A stretch of DNA of 64,000 bases from Aliidiomarina taiwanensis (GTDB taxonomy: Bacteria > Pseudomonadota > Gammaproteobacteria > Enterobacterales > Alteromonadaceae). Positions 54,998 through 63,949 of this stretch are shown in pieces (within the stretch, counting starts at the first letter, position 1; each line of letters begins with the position of its first letter). The translations under genes and the position numbers were made by a program. The notes beneath the pieces are model-generated. The model saw only the letters and a program-made list of their open reading frames with translations. It was not told the DNA's origin and did not search any database. The stretch lies in contig NZ_PIPQ01000001.1 in the NCBI RefSeq assembly GCF_003987015.1, positions 864,938 through 928,937 of the forward strand, written 5' to 3'.

Positions 54998-57124
54998 ATG
55001 CGCAGCTTTATGTTTAGGAAGCCTTCTCTGGGTCTTTACTGGGCAGCGCTTATGTTTATTTGGCTGCTAGCCAGCAGCGCACAAGCAAACTCCCACCTTG
55101 CTGAGTCGCCCCTATTGAAGGCGACTTTACTAAGCGAGCACAGTCGGGTTGTGCCGGGGCGTATTTCCAGCTTAGCTATTGCTCTTACACCTGCAGCCAA
55201 CACCTTTACCCATTGGTCTGGTCCACAAGCTCTTGCCATTGAGTGGCATGGGCCCGACGGCACCTATTTTGATGAAACTCAGTGGCCTAAAGTACAAACC
55301 ATTGAAACGCCAGCAGGGACGCCAGTAGGCTTTGCCGGTCCGCATTATTTGCTCGTGGACTACGCTTTTCCAACAAGCCTCGACCCGACCCAGCACCCAA
55401 CAGTGACGCTGGGCGCGACCTTGCATTGGCAGGTGTGTCAACAAAGCAACCCAAGCTCTTGCCAAGCTGGCAGCTCTGAACTGAGTGTCTCTATACCCCT
55501 GGGCAACACTTTTGAGCCAAGCCAACAACAGCAATTTCAACAGGCGCGGGCCCAACAACCTGTGTTAGCACCCTGGCCTGCCCACTTCGACATTCAAGCG
55601 AACCAGCTGACCTTGTTGATCGAGTCTCAAGCGGCTGTAGAGCATGTTGAAACAAACGGTGGTCCTGGCCAGACTTTTGCTTTTATCGGCGCTGGTCGCC
55701 ACCTCGACCTGACCGCTGAGCAATCCGTTGAAACCGTCGATAACTTACTCGTTATTCGCCAGCCATTACAAGCAAATGCACAGGAACTCGGACATGCAGA
55801 CTTCCCCAAAGCCTTGCAGGTTCAGCTCAGTATAGGCTCTGCACAGTATGAACTTCTCGCCACCAAGGTAACCCCTACTCTGGCGAACTCTGCGCAGGCC
55901 AAGCCCCTTGGGCTGGTGTTTGCCTTTGCTTTCCTCGGCGGGCTGCTGTTAAACCTCATGCCCTGTGTATTTCCTGTCTTGTCCCTGAAGGCCATGGCCC
56001 TTGCCCAGGGCAACCAGGCAGGCCACGGGAGCCGCATAAAGCAAGAGAGTTTATGGTATACTTTCGGGGTTGTTCTTAGCTTTCTCGTTATTGCCGCCAC
56101 CTTAATGGCGCTGCGAGCCGCCGGCCAAGCATTAGGTTGGGGGTTTCAGCTTCAAAACCCATGGCTTATCGCAGGCTTAACCTTATTATTTGTTGCTATT
56201 GGCTTAAACCTCGCCGGTACCTTTCAAGTTGGTACGCGCTTCATGGGCCTAGGTCAAGGTCAGCTTTCGCCATCACAACATACAAAAGCACGCCAGTCTT
56301 TTGCCACCGGTGTGCTTGCGGTACTTGTTGCAAGCCCTTGCACCGCCCCTTTTATGGGCGTAGCACTCGGTTATGCGATTACCCAGCCGCCAGTTTTAGC
56401 TTTAAGCATATTTGCAGCCCTTGGTTTGGGTTTAGCTGCTCCCTTCTTTATCATTGGTTTTGTCCCGGCACTTGCACGCCTTTTACCAAGGCCTGGCCCG
56501 TGGATGGAGACCTTTAAAGAATGGATGGCCATCCCCATGTATATAACCGCCGTTTGGCTACTTTGGGTCTTCGGCCGGCAAACGGGCATCGACAGCTTAG
56601 TGCTTATGCTGTTGACCATTGTACTGTTTGCAACAGCCCTGTGGTGGTGGGGTAAGCAACAATTGCGCGCTACAAGAAGGAGTAGCAGCATCGCTGTTGT
56701 TTGGCTTTTACTAGCCCTTGCCGCTGCTACTTTTTATCAAAGTTTGGCGGTTTTACAGGCCACAGCAACAAGCCACACAGTCGATGCAGAAGGCGCGTGG
56801 TCTCAAACCAAGCTCGACCAACTGCGTACGCAGCAGCCAGTGTTTGTCAATATGACCGCCGACTGGTGTATTACCTGCTTGGCCAATGAACGCGTGGCCT
56901 TAACCACAGACGCTACCGAGGCCCTGTTTGCACAGCATCAAGTGGCGGTCCTCACGGGTGACTGGACCTTGCAAGATCCTGCCATTACGAAGTACTTGGC
57001 CACATTTGGTCGTAACGGGGTACCTTTATACGTTTTATATTGGCCAGGCAAAGAGCCGCAAGTGCTGCCACAAATACTGAGCAACCGAATTATTCGCGAG
57101 CACATTGAAGCCAACCTCAATTAA
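54998..57124 (+). CDS. DsbD-family protein-disulfide reductase
   Basis: About 708-aa inner-membrane electron-transfer protein. It has a signal peptide ending near SSAQA, a periplasmic N-terminal domain with two cysteines (WQVCQQSNPSSC), an eight-helix membrane domain with redox Cys in LNLMPCVFPVLSLKAMA and ASPCTAPFMGVALGYA, and a C-terminal thioredoxin-like domain with WCITC. It should carry electrons from cytoplasmic thioredoxin to the periplasm. The domain plan resembles the DsbD/ScsB group. Start ATG at 54998 follows AAGGG by 9 nt; an ATG 9 bp earlier also exists. Confidence 0.86.
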   Translation: MRSFMFRKPSLGLYWAALMFIWLLASSAQANSHLAESPLLKATLLSEHSRVVPGRISSLAIALTPAANTFTHWSGPQALAIEWHGPDGTYFDETQWPKVQTIETPAGTPVGFAGPHYLLVDYAFPTSLDPTQHPTVTLGATLHWQVCQQSNPSSCQAGSSELSVSIPLGNTFEPSQQQQFQQARAQQPVLAPWPAHFDIQANQLTLLIESQAAVEHVETNGGPGQTFAFIGAGRHLDLTAEQSVETVDNLLVIRQPLQANAQELGHADFPKALQVQLSIGSAQYELLATKVTPTLANSAQAKPLGLVFAFAFLGGLLLNLMPCVFPVLSLKAMALAQGNQAGHGSRIKQESLWYTFGVVLSFLVIAATLMALRAAGQALGWGFQLQNPWLIAGLTLLFVAIGLNLAGTFQVGTRFMGLGQGQLSPSQHTKARQSFATGVLAVLVASPCTAPFMGVALGYAITQPPVLALSIFAALGLGLAAPFFIIGFVPALARLLPRPGPWMETFKEWMAIPMYITAVWLLWVFGRQTGIDSLVLMLLTIVLFATALWWWGKQQLRATRRSSSIAVVWLLLALAAATFYQSLAVLQATATSHTVDAEGAWSQTKLDQLRTQQPVFVNMTADWCITCLANERVALTTDATEALFAQHQVAVLTGDWTLQDPAITKYLATFGRNGVPLYVLYWPGKEPQVLPQILSNRIIREHIEANLN

Positions 57125-57253
57125 TGGTCTACACTGTGCATTCGCGCAGCGTAAAAGTTTTCTTCAATAAATTGTATGCCCATTCAACAAGCTAGGCTAC
57201 CATGAGCGAGAGGCATGCCCTTTTCATTTCAAAAATAACAATGGAGTATGTTT

Positions 57254-58168
57254 ATGTCCGACAGCCTTTTCAAGTCAGAAAACATAAGCCGCGGTATCAT
57301 CTTTATGGTTCTTGCCGTGTTCTGCTTTGCTCTGATGGACGTTTCCATGAAGCAGCTGGCAACCGATCTCAGCAGCTACCAAATTAGCTTTTTCCGGGGT
57401 GTCACCTCACTGCCTTTTATACTTGGCTGGATTTTGCTGAGTAAAAACATGGCACGTTTAAAGGTTATCCGTGCTGACTTACATATTCTCCGTGGGCTTA
57501 TTTCCATTGGTTTTCTAATTACCACTGTGCTTACCTTGCGCGAATTGCCCTTAGCAAACGCTTACGCGCTCTTCTTCGCCGCTCCCTTAACCATTACTTT
57601 GCTGTCGGCCATTGTGTTGAAAGAGCCCGTGGGAAAATACAGATACACCGCCGTGGTGGTGGGCTTTATTGGGGTGCTTGTGATGCTCAACCCTAAAGCT
57701 ATGGGGTTTGCTTCTATCGGGGTTATCGCGGGCTTACTTTCTATGCTGGGTTACAGCTGTAGCATGATTTTGGTGCGCTACTTACACCGCACTGAAACCT
57801 CAGAAGCATTGATGTTTTACTTTATTTTAAGCCTTAGTATTGGCTGTGGCTTCCTGTCTATTTTCCATTGGGAAACCGTGACCATGGCCCATGCGCCTTG
57901 GCTTTTACTCTTAGGGGTTTCAGGTGCTATCGGTCAATACCTGTTAACCGAAGCCTACCGCAAAGCACCGCCGTCTATTCTTTCTTCTTTTGAATACACC
58001 GCCATGATTTGGGCCATCGGCCTTGGTTATATTTTTTGGAGCGAGCTACCTAGCATTTGGGTTTTAGTGGGCTCTGCCATTGTTATCGGTAGTGGTATTT
58101 ATATTAGCCACCGAGAAACCGTTCGCAAAGCCCCGGCAACACCAAAAGTAAGGCACGTTAACGATTAG
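57254..58168 (+). CDS. EamA/DMT family transporter
   Basis: 304-aa inner-membrane protein with ten hydrophobic helices in two EamA repeats. The first repeat holds ALMDVSMKQLATDLSSYQIS (20 residues) and LPLANAYALFFAAPL; the second runs from about residue 150. The substrate of such exporters cannot be told from sequence. ATG at 57254 follows GGAG at 7 nt. Its end overlaps the convergent M14 peptidase gene by 11 bp. Confidence 0.86.
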   Translation: MSDSLFKSENISRGIIFMVLAVFCFALMDVSMKQLATDLSSYQISFFRGVTSLPFILGWILLSKNMARLKVIRADLHILRGLISIGFLITTVLTLRELPLANAYALFFAAPLTITLLSAIVLKEPVGKYRYTAVVVGFIGVLVMLNPKAMGFASIGVIAGLLSMLGYSCSMILVRYLHRTETSEALMFYFILSLSIGCGFLSIFHWETVTMAHAPWLLLLGVSGAIGQYLLTEAYRKAPPSILSSFEYTAMIWAIGLGYIFWSELPSIWVLVGSAIVIGSGIYISHRETVRKAPATPKVRHVND

Positions 58169-59123
58169 GCTCGTCTTTCAAACTCTTTAAGTAGTCTAAG
58201 CCACCTGTCACTGCTGCGACCTGAGCTAAAATACACTTCTCAGGCGTAGCGTTGGCACTATCAGGGTACACTTCCGTTGTGGTTACATATTTGGCTTGGG
58301 TAAAGCCCATGCACAGTCCTAGCTCGGTCGCCGAATATTCAATGAGACCTTCAGCAATTGCTGGAGACCCAATAATACCGCCGCTTTCGTCTGCCGGTGC
58401 AATATGTGTGACCTTGGCGACTTCGGCTAATACTGCCAGCTGAAAGTCCAGCTCACGCTTTTCTGAGTGAGCTACCGTGTAAAAACCGTCTGGAATGTTC
58501 CAGCTGCTTTGTGGTTTGGCGTCGCGCGCAGCCAACGCCGGACGAAACTCCGAGTTGTCCGTGTCGGTCGTTTCATGCAAGTCAAAGTGCGCAAACACTT
58601 TGGCATTATGCAGCTCTTCAAGAGCATGTACATAGGACATTAAATGGCAGGCTTCAGCAGAAGGACTCGCTTCATAAAATGAACGGTTCGGGTCGACAGC
58701 CTTTGGGTTCCAGCGGTTAATGGTTTCATAGCCCCAAGGACTCAAGCAAGGTGCCACGACCATGTTGAAAAACTGGCTGTAGTGTTCCAAGTGCTCTTGA
58801 ATAAAGCGCAATGCCCCATGCACACCACTGGTTTCATACCCATGCACCCCACCGGTAATAAGCACCAGAGGACGGTTCACCACCCAGTTTTTATTTTTAA
58901 TAGCAAACAAGGGGTAGTTCTCACCTGTTAAATTGCTGTATTCCAATGTGTTGTACTGCTCGACGTCGAAACGGCCCTGAAACCCTTCAATTACAGACAC
59001 CACATCGGCTTGGTAGCTTCGTTGTACTTCTTGCACCGCAAGCCAAGCTGCTTTTTCAGTCTCTCCCCAAGGCACACCTGGCTGGCCAATGAAGTATGGT
59101 TTTTCTTGCTCTAATTGTTGCAT
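58158..59123 (-). CDS. M14 family metallocarboxypeptidase-like protein
   Basis: 321-aa zinc hydrolase. The zinc ligands lie in GGVHGYETSGVHG (His-x-x-Glu) near residue 91 and HFDLHET near residue 178. NRWNPKAVDPNRSF is the substrate-recognition region, and a Glu-containing segment near residue 268 (LIEYSATELGL) may be catalytic. No signal peptide. Related to succinylglutamate desuccinylase/aspartoacylase and M14 peptidases; the substrate is unknown. Confidence 0.82.
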   Translation of the reverse strand: MQQLEQEKPYFIGQPGVPWGETEKAAWLAVQEVQRSYQADVVSVIEGFQGRFDVEQYNTLEYSNLTGENYPLFAIKNKNWVVNRPLVLITGGVHGYETSGVHGALRFIQEHLEHYSQFFNMVVAPCLSPWGYETINRWNPKAVDPNRSFYEASPSAEACHLMSYVHALEELHNAKVFAHFDLHETTDTDNSEFRPALAARDAKPQSSWNIPDGFYTVAHSEKRELDFQLAVLAEVAKVTHIAPADESGGIIGSPAIAEGLIEYSATELGLCMGFTQAKYVTTTEVYPDSANATPEKCILAQVAAVTGGLDYLKSLKDEPNR

Positions 59124-59154
59124 TGAATATCTCCACTGTTACTGTGTGTTGTCT

Positions 59155-59517
59155 TTATGCAAGCACCTGTCCCTGCACGTAGAACCACTGCCCCAGCTCG
59201 CGCACAAAGTCGGACTTTTCTTCCATCATGCCAAGGCTTAAGCCTGCGTCATAAAAGGCGCGGAAATGCACAAAGCCTGTGTTCCCTTTCGCCCACGACG
59301 AAACCACCTCCAACTTCACCCACTTGGGGTTGTCGGCAAGGCTCAGGCTTGGTCTGGTGGAAGCGTGCCAGCTATCCTCTAAAAAACGAGGAAGTTCGAG
59401 TGCAAAAGCGCTAAAACGAGCACGCATCAGCGCTTCGGGGGTATCGGCTAAGTGGCCCCCATGAATAGGTTCACAACAGGCTTGGTAGGGCTGGGGCGAG
59501 CCACAAGGACACTGCAT
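59155..59517 (-). CDS. ychJ: YchJ family protein (SEC-C motif)
   Basis: 120-aa UPF0225 protein. The N-terminal SEC-C-like zinc motif CPCGSPQPYQACCEPIHGG is followed by TPEALMRARFSAFAL, the conserved family signature, and a NTF2-like fold. Function unknown. Divergent from the DUF423 gene. Confidence 0.9.
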   Translation of the reverse strand: MQCPCGSPQPYQACCEPIHGGHLADTPEALMRARFSAFALELPRFLEDSWHASTRPSLSLADNPKWVKLEVVSSWAKGNTGFVHFRAFYDAGLSLGMMEEKSDFVRELGQWFYVQGQVLA

Positions 59518-59605
59518 ACTAAAAGCCTCACGTTAGGCGTTCAACAATGTTTTTGTTAAGCTTTCCGCCTAACATCTCTTAAATACTACACGAGAGCCTG
59601 ACACT

Positions 59606-60001
59606 ATGACTCCCTTTGCAAAATTCTTATTGGTAACAGCCGCACTTCTTTTGGCGGTTGCCGTTATGCTAGGCGCTTTTGGAGCCCACGCCTTACGTAA
59701 CTTAGTACCCGAGCCCGCCTTGCTTACTTGGCAAACCGGTGTGTTATACCAATTTATTCATGCCTTAGGTATCGCACTGCTCGGAGTTTTCGTGTTACTT
59801 GTACCGCAACTGCCTTTTGCCAAAGCCACAGGCAGTTTCTTTCTTGTCGGTATTCTTTGTTTTTCCGGCAGTCTCTATGCCTTAGTGCTCACCGAGTGGT
59901 CTTGGGTTGGTCCCATCACACCCCTTGGCGGACTGTGCTTTATTGTCGGCTGGGTAAGCCTGGCTGGGAGCCTGTTCAGGCTCCCTACACGCCCAAGTTA
60001 A
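59606..60001 (+). CDS. DUF423 family membrane protein (YgdD-like)
   Basis: 131-aa protein with four predicted membrane helices. LGAFGAHALRN at residues ~22-32, WQTGVLYQFIHALGIALLGV (20 residues) and FSGSLYALVLT are hallmarks of DUF423. In E. coli ygdD lies between gcvA and rlmM, while here that slot holds an alpha/beta hydrolase. Convergent with the AbgT-type gene, overlapping by 4 bp. A hairpin at 59966-59985 (GGGAGCC/GGCTCCC) lies near its end but lacks a T-run. Confidence 0.9.
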   Translation: MTPFAKFLLVTAALLLAVAVMLGAFGAHALRNLVPEPALLTWQTGVLYQFIHALGIALLGVFVLLVPQLPFAKATGSFFLVGILCFSGSLYALVLTEWSWVGPITPLGGLCFIVGWVSLAGSLFRLPTRPS

Positions 60002-61545
60002 AACCCAAGCGGAATACCAAAGGCAAAAAAGCTGACCAATAGAATAACCCACACCACCAGGAAGGCCAGTGAGTATGGCACCATCATGGCGATCATCTCA
60101 CCAAAGGTCAGCTGTGGGTTATATTTGCGCATAAAGGCTAAAATAATCCCGGCATAGCTCATCATAGGCGTAATAATATTGGTGGCCGAATCCGCCACTC
60201 GGAAGGCAGCCGCTACAATGTCTGGGGTCATTTCTGCATTCACCATGTACAACATAGGAATGAAAATGGGCCCAAGTAGCATCCACTTCGACGTTAAACC
60301 ACCCACGAATAAGTTTATCAGGCCCGTCACCAGTACAAAGCCCACCAGCAACAGCACCGGGTAGCTTTGCAAGCCAAGGTTCACTAACCCCGTGGCGCCT
60401 AAATAGGTAATATAAGCACCCAGGCCACTGTAACTCAGCAAGCCTAAGAAGTTATAACAGAAGAAAGTGAGCACCAAAATGTAGCCCATGGTGTCCATTT
60501 GTTTCACCATGGCCTGCACCACGTCCATCATGGAGCGGAACTTACCGCTGGCCACCCCAAAGGCAATACCAACCACCATAAAAACAAAGGTGATCATAAT
60601 AATCACGTTGTTGATAAAGGGCTTAACGGTTTGTCCTTCTGCTGTGGTGTAGTCGGCTAAAGGGCCTACTTTTAACCCCCACAGAGCCACCAAAGAAAGC
60701 ACCAAGCCGATGCCCGCAGCACGCAAGCCACGGCGCTCGGCTGGGGTAACGTCAAAGTCGGTAATTTTAAGCTCTTCTGGAATTTCAAAAGCCTTTTGCG
60801 ACAAGCGCGGGGCCACTATTTTTAAGGTCACCCAGGAGCCAACCGCTGCTAGCACAAAGGTAGAAACCAAAATGAAGTAGTAGTTCATGGTCGCTGGGGT
60901 CAGCGCTTCACCCTGTGCGTTTTCAAAAGGAATGCCCTGCGCTTCCGCGAATACTTGGGCATTCATACCAATAATCACGTCAATTGGCGTGGCTGGAATG
61001 AGGTTCGCACTAAAGCCCGCCGACACCCCGGCAAAAGCCGCCGCCATACCAATCAGTGGGTTTTTTCCTAAGCCGGCATAAAGCAAGCCCGCCAAAGGAA
61101 TGAGCACCAAGTAACCTGCGTCAGTCGCTATCGACGACATAATACCAATAAAGACAAGCAGCAAAGGCAGCAACTTTTCTGGCAGAGCTCGGCTAATTTT
61201 CTTCAGCACCGCACCAAATAAACCGGAGTTTTCTGCAACCCCAACACCCAACATAACAATGAGAATAACGCCCAGTACACCACCACCAAAACCAAGCCAG
61301 TTGGCGACAATCGCGTTATCAAATAGCCACACCACATTTTCAGCAGCCAGCATGTTCTTAATTTGCCACTGGGTCGTTTCCGTGCCACTGGTGGAGGTTT
61401 CAAACGTAATGCCACCCATCAGGCCGGTGAGCAGTAATGCACCCACAAAGAACCAAATGAAAATAATCACCGGATCTGGAATGCGTTTCCCTACTCGCTC
61501 AATGAAGGCGATCATGCCCTTTTGCTCAACTACAGCTTCACTCAC
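59998..61545 (-). CDS. AbgT family transporter
   Basis: 515-aa inner-membrane protein with about ten helices. RVGKRIPDPVIIFIWFFVGA (20 residues), the family start, is near residue 17. DAGYLVLIPLAGLLYAGLGK and DSATNIITPMMSYAG are conserved AbgT signatures. AbgT-family members import p-aminobenzoyl-glutamate or export sulfonamides. The start is GTG at 61545 after AAAGGTAA; an in-frame reading to 61737 is rejected because it overlaps the divergent FAH gene. Confidence 0.92.
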   Translation of the reverse strand: MSEAVVEQKGMIAFIERVGKRIPDPVIIFIWFFVGALLLTGLMGGITFETSTSGTETTQWQIKNMLAAENVVWLFDNAIVANWLGFGGGVLGVILIVMLGVGVAENSGLFGAVLKKISRALPEKLLPLLLVFIGIMSSIATDAGYLVLIPLAGLLYAGLGKNPLIGMAAAFAGVSAGFSANLIPATPIDVIIGMNAQVFAEAQGIPFENAQGEALTPATMNYYFILVSTFVLAAVGSWVTLKIVAPRLSQKAFEIPEELKITDFDVTPAERRGLRAAGIGLVLSLVALWGLKVGPLADYTTAEGQTVKPFINNVIIMITFVFMVVGIAFGVASGKFRSMMDVVQAMVKQMDTMGYILVLTFFCYNFLGLLSYSGLGAYITYLGATGLVNLGLQSYPVLLLVGFVLVTGLINLFVGGLTSKWMLLGPIFIPMLYMVNAEMTPDIVAAAFRVADSATNIITPMMSYAGIILAFMRKYNPQLTFGEMIAMMVPYSLAFLVVWVILLVSFFAFGIPLGF

Positions 61546-61689
61546 AGCGTTACCTTTTCGAGTTATTAACAAAACGGCAAACATCCTACGGTAAAGCGCC
61601 CAGTATGTCACCGCTAAAGTCGTCCGATGGCTAGCCAGGCAAGATGTTATGTCGTATAACTGAACAAAATATAAAAATGGAGCCAATGT

Positions 61690-62310
61690 ATGCGTTATAA
61701 CAAAGTGGTGTGTGTCGGCCGAAACTATGCAGAACACGCAGCAGAGCTGAACAACCCAATTCCTGACACCCCCTTATTGTTTATGAAGCCCGCCACCGCT
61801 TTGGTGCCCTTTGAAGAGCCCATTCCTGTGAGCCACCACAACAGCAGCCTGCACTTCGAACTAGAGCTTGCCGTATTGCTCGGGCAACCCTTAAAACATG
61901 CAGACAAAGCGGCCGCGTTAGACGCCATCGATGGCATCGGGTTGGCTCTCGACTTAACCCTGCGCGATGTGCAACAACAGCTCAAAGCCCAAGGCCACCC
62001 CTGGGAGCTGGCCAAAGCCTTCGACGGCAGTTGCCCTATCAGCCAGTTCGTCCCCGCTGACGGCCTCAACTTAACCGACTTAGAGTTCACCCTTGAACGC
62101 AATGGCACCCTACAACAACACGGCCACACCAAGCACATGTTAAGCCCAATTCTTGATGTCTTAGTGTATGCCAGCCAACACTTTACCCTGAGCCCCGGCG
62201 ACATTGTACTTACCGGCACACCCGCAGGCGTAGGCCCGCTCCATGCAGGCGACACCCTCACCGCGCGGCTCTTGCCAGAACACCTAGTAGTACAAACTCG
62301 GGCCATTTAA
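61690..62310 (+). CDS. Fumarylacetoacetate hydrolase family protein
   Basis: 206-aa FAH-fold enzyme with metal ligands in LHFELELAVLLG (two Glu) and an Asp in ALDLTLRDVQ. It also has GHPWELAKAFDGSCPIS, and ends with GDIVLTGTPAGVGPL. Size and motifs match the acylpyruvase/oxaloacetate tautomerase (YcgM/FAHD1-like) group, but the substrate cannot be told. ATG follows ATGGAG. It lies divergent from the AbgT-type gene and upstream of ssrA. Confidence 0.86.
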   Translation: MRYNKVVCVGRNYAEHAAELNNPIPDTPLLFMKPATALVPFEEPIPVSHHNSSLHFELELAVLLGQPLKHADKAAALDAIDGIGLALDLTLRDVQQQLKAQGHPWELAKAFDGSCPISQFVPADGLNLTDLEFTLERNGTLQQHGHTKHMLSPILDVLVYASQHFTLSPGDIVLTGTPAGVGPLHAGDTLTARLLPEHLVVQTRAI

Positions 62311-62432
62311 CCTTGCCCCTTGAAATAGCCCCTTGCCACCTCCATCATATAGTTAAGAGAACACAAGGTAACAGGTTGTTTTAACTAGCAAGCCAATACC
62401 TATTTGTGTTAGTATGAACACAGTAACACCAA

Positions 62433-62785
62433 GGGGCTGATTTGGATTCGACGGGATACATAAAGCTTTAGGTGCATGCCGAGGTGGGGCTGGCCTCGTA
62501 AAAAGCCTCAAACTAATAGTTGCAAACGATAACAACTACGCTTTAGCGGCTTAATCCCCGCTAACCATCCACTCAGGCTTCGTCTATAAGCAGAGGTTCG
62601 GATGGTCATAATTATAGACTCGCGCGGATGCTTCGCTCGGAGCTGAACCGTTAAAACTAATCGAGCTCGCTGTTCAATAGCCTGCCCCTCGGCGATTGAC
62701 CAGTTAACTAAATGAGACGGCTAAGCATGTAGTACCGAGAGTGGCGGTATAACGGACGGGGGTTCGAATCCCCCCAGCTCCACCA
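62433..62785 (+). ncRNA. ssrA: Transfer-messenger RNA (tmRNA)
   Basis: About 353-nt RNA that rescues stalled ribosomes with SmpB. It begins GGGGCTGATTTGGATTCGAC, the universal bacterial tmRNA 5' end, and ends with the tRNA-like GGTTCGAATCCCCCCAGCTC and CCA. The tag reading frame starts at GCA 62522 and gives ANDNNYALAA. The middle contains several possible pseudoknot arms. A hairpin-T terminator follows. Presumably transcribed from upstream; a candidate -10 TAGTAT is at 62410-62415 without a clear -35. Confidence 0.97.
62522..62554 (+). other. tmRNA proteolysis-tag reading frame
   Basis: Ten codons GCA to GCT plus TAA encode ANDNNYALAA; with the charged alanine the full tag is AANDNNYALAA. 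It differs from E. coli AANDENYALAA by Glu to Asn at one position. The C-terminal ALAA recognised by ClpXP is unchanged. Confidence 0.93.
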
Positions 62786-62792
62786 AACAAAA

Positions 62793-62825
62793 TAACCCTA
62801 AGCCTTTGGCTTGGGGTTTTTTGTT
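62793..62825 (+). terminator. Terminator of ssrA
   Basis: AACCCTAAGCC pairs with GGCTTGGGGTT around TTT (with G-U and short mismatches), followed by TTTTTGTTT, directly after the tmRNA CCA end. Confidence 0.85.
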
Positions 62826-62837
62826 TCTGGGGTGGAT

Positions 62838-62932
62838 GAGAACCCCCGTAAGGGTTCGCCAAAATGCCGGGAGCATTTTGGTATCAAGGCGAAGCCGCAG
62901 ACCCGAAGGGCGAAAGCCAGGGATGGCTTTCG
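62838..62932. repeat. Consecutive perfect hairpins downstream of ssrA
   Basis: Three perfect stem-loops in line: GAACCC/GGGTTC (62840-62857), CCAAAATGC-CGGGA-GCATTTTGG (62859-62881) and CGAAAGCCA-GGGA-TGGCTTTCG (62911-62932), plus a small CCC-GAA-GGG stem at 62902-62910. Loop sequences share GGGA. This looks like a dispersed intergenic repeat of marine gammaproteobacteria, a resemblance from memory only. No gene is seen here or in the A/T-rich 62933-63090 stretch. Confidence 0.65.
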
Positions 62933-63090
62933 TAATCCCCCCCCATGTTACTTATGTGCCAAATAAGGTGAAACTCAGACTTACGTATACACAGTAGCCA
63001 AGAAGGAGAAGTCAACCTTCAATTCGACTAAGTCGGCTTCCTGTATATAAAAAAAGCAACAGAGCCAAAGATGTTCCCAACAAGCACCCA

Positions 63091-63575
63091 CATCGCCCAA
63101 CCAATAATACGGCGAGAGTATAAATCCATCACGACGCTTAAATACATCCAGCCTTGGCCTGTTCGTAAATAAGTAATATCACCCGCCCACACTTGATTAG
63201 GACGACTAGGGTTAAAGTTCATACTCACTAAGTTAGGAGCTACAATATACTGCTTATCACGCTTGGTGGTTACATTGTAAGCAACACGCTGGCGCACCAC
63301 TAGCCTAGCTTACTCATGATGGTGCGTGTTTTATGCCGACCTATAGCGAAGCCCTGTTTATGCAGGGCTTTCATAAGCTCACGACTGCCAAGACTGTTAC
63401 GGCTTTCTTCAAAAAGCTGTTTCGCTTGGCGATAAAGCATAAAGATGTCAGCACTTATAAGCTGAGCAGGTCGCTGCTCCTAGGCGTAATAAACTGAACG
63501 ACTCAAGCCTAGGGCTTGGCGACACAAGCTCACTGGATAGCCTTCTTTTACCTTGGAGTGAACGAACTTAAAACT
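63091..63575 (-). pseudogene. IS3 transposase orfB remnant (stop, frameshift, 3' truncation)
   Basis: The frame starts as KFVHSKVKEGYPVSLCRQAL (20 residues) and LGLSRSVYYA, then an in-frame TAG at 63480-63482 where a Trp codon is usual. It continues through [32 protein letters not shown] single-base loss near 63303 then gives a TAG at 63300-63302. The catalytic-core segment [13 protein letters not shown], with the first DDE Asp, and [16 protein letters not shown] resumes in another frame (63028-63300 is an apparent open frame). Homology ends after GWAM. It cannot make an active enzyme. Confidence 0.85.
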
Positions 63576-63859
63576 TATTTCATTTCCTTGGCGAAGAAGG
63601 CCTTAATTAAGATGTCTTTTTCCATCTTTAAGCGTTTGTTTTCAGCACGAAGCTTAATAAGCTCTGCACGTTCGTTATCACTTAAAGCAGCACCACTGGC
63701 TTGTGCTTCTAAGTGATCTTTCCATTTATAGATCTGGTTGGGGTTAACACCTACTGCCTCAGCGGCTTCGGCAACGCTATAGCCTTGATCGGTTACTAAG
63801 GCTACCGCTTCTTCTTTGAACTCTTTTGAGTAGGTTTTGTATTGACGCTTCTGATTCAC
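63575..63859 (-). CDS. IS3 family transposase orfA
   Basis: 94-aa helix-turn-helix protein, intact. It begins MNQKRQYKTYSKEFKEEAVA (20 residues), with the HTH YSVAEAAEAVGVNPNQIYKW and a C-terminal leucine-zipper-like region (ELIKLRAENKRLKMEKDILI). It binds the element ends and would fuse to orfB by -1 frameshifting. With orfB broken it has no partner locally. Confidence 0.88.
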   Translation of the reverse strand: MNQKRQYKTYSKEFKEEAVALVTDQGYSVAEAAEAVGVNPNQIYKWKDHLEAQASGAALSDNERAELIKLRAENKRLKMEKDILIKAFFAKEMK

Positions 63860-63949
63860 CTCAAGCTAGACAGCCCACTATGTCAGCCTAGTTGTCCAGT
63901 TGGCGATTTTGCCATTATTCAATAAACAGTGGGCGGTTTAGGTTGATGT

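Larger units (their letters stand above)
63091..63898 (-). mobile_element. Truncated, decayed IS3-family element
   Basis: Two-gene IS3 layout on the minus strand: intact orfA and a broken orfB in the -1 frame. The outer end is near 63898, where TGGACAACTAGGCTGACATA reads inward. The element lacks its orfB 3' part: homology stops at GWAM near 63091, and the downstream sequence is unrelated. Confidence 0.8.

Noticed and set aside
59966..59985. Hairpin at the end of the DUF423 gene as a terminator
   Set aside because: The stem is perfect but no T-run follows on either strand.
61546..61737. N-terminal extension of the AbgT-type transporter
   Set aside because: It would overlap the divergent FAH gene start, and a GTG with a good ribosome-binding site fits the family length.
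62433..62785. Possible separate tRNA-Ala from the tRNA-like end
   Set aside because: The 5' end, tag frame and length show one tmRNA gene, not a free tRNA.
62933..63090. Possible coding frame joined to the IS3 fragment (63028-63300)
   Set aside because: The last residues after GWAM are unrelated to transposases and arise from read-through into non-IS DNA.
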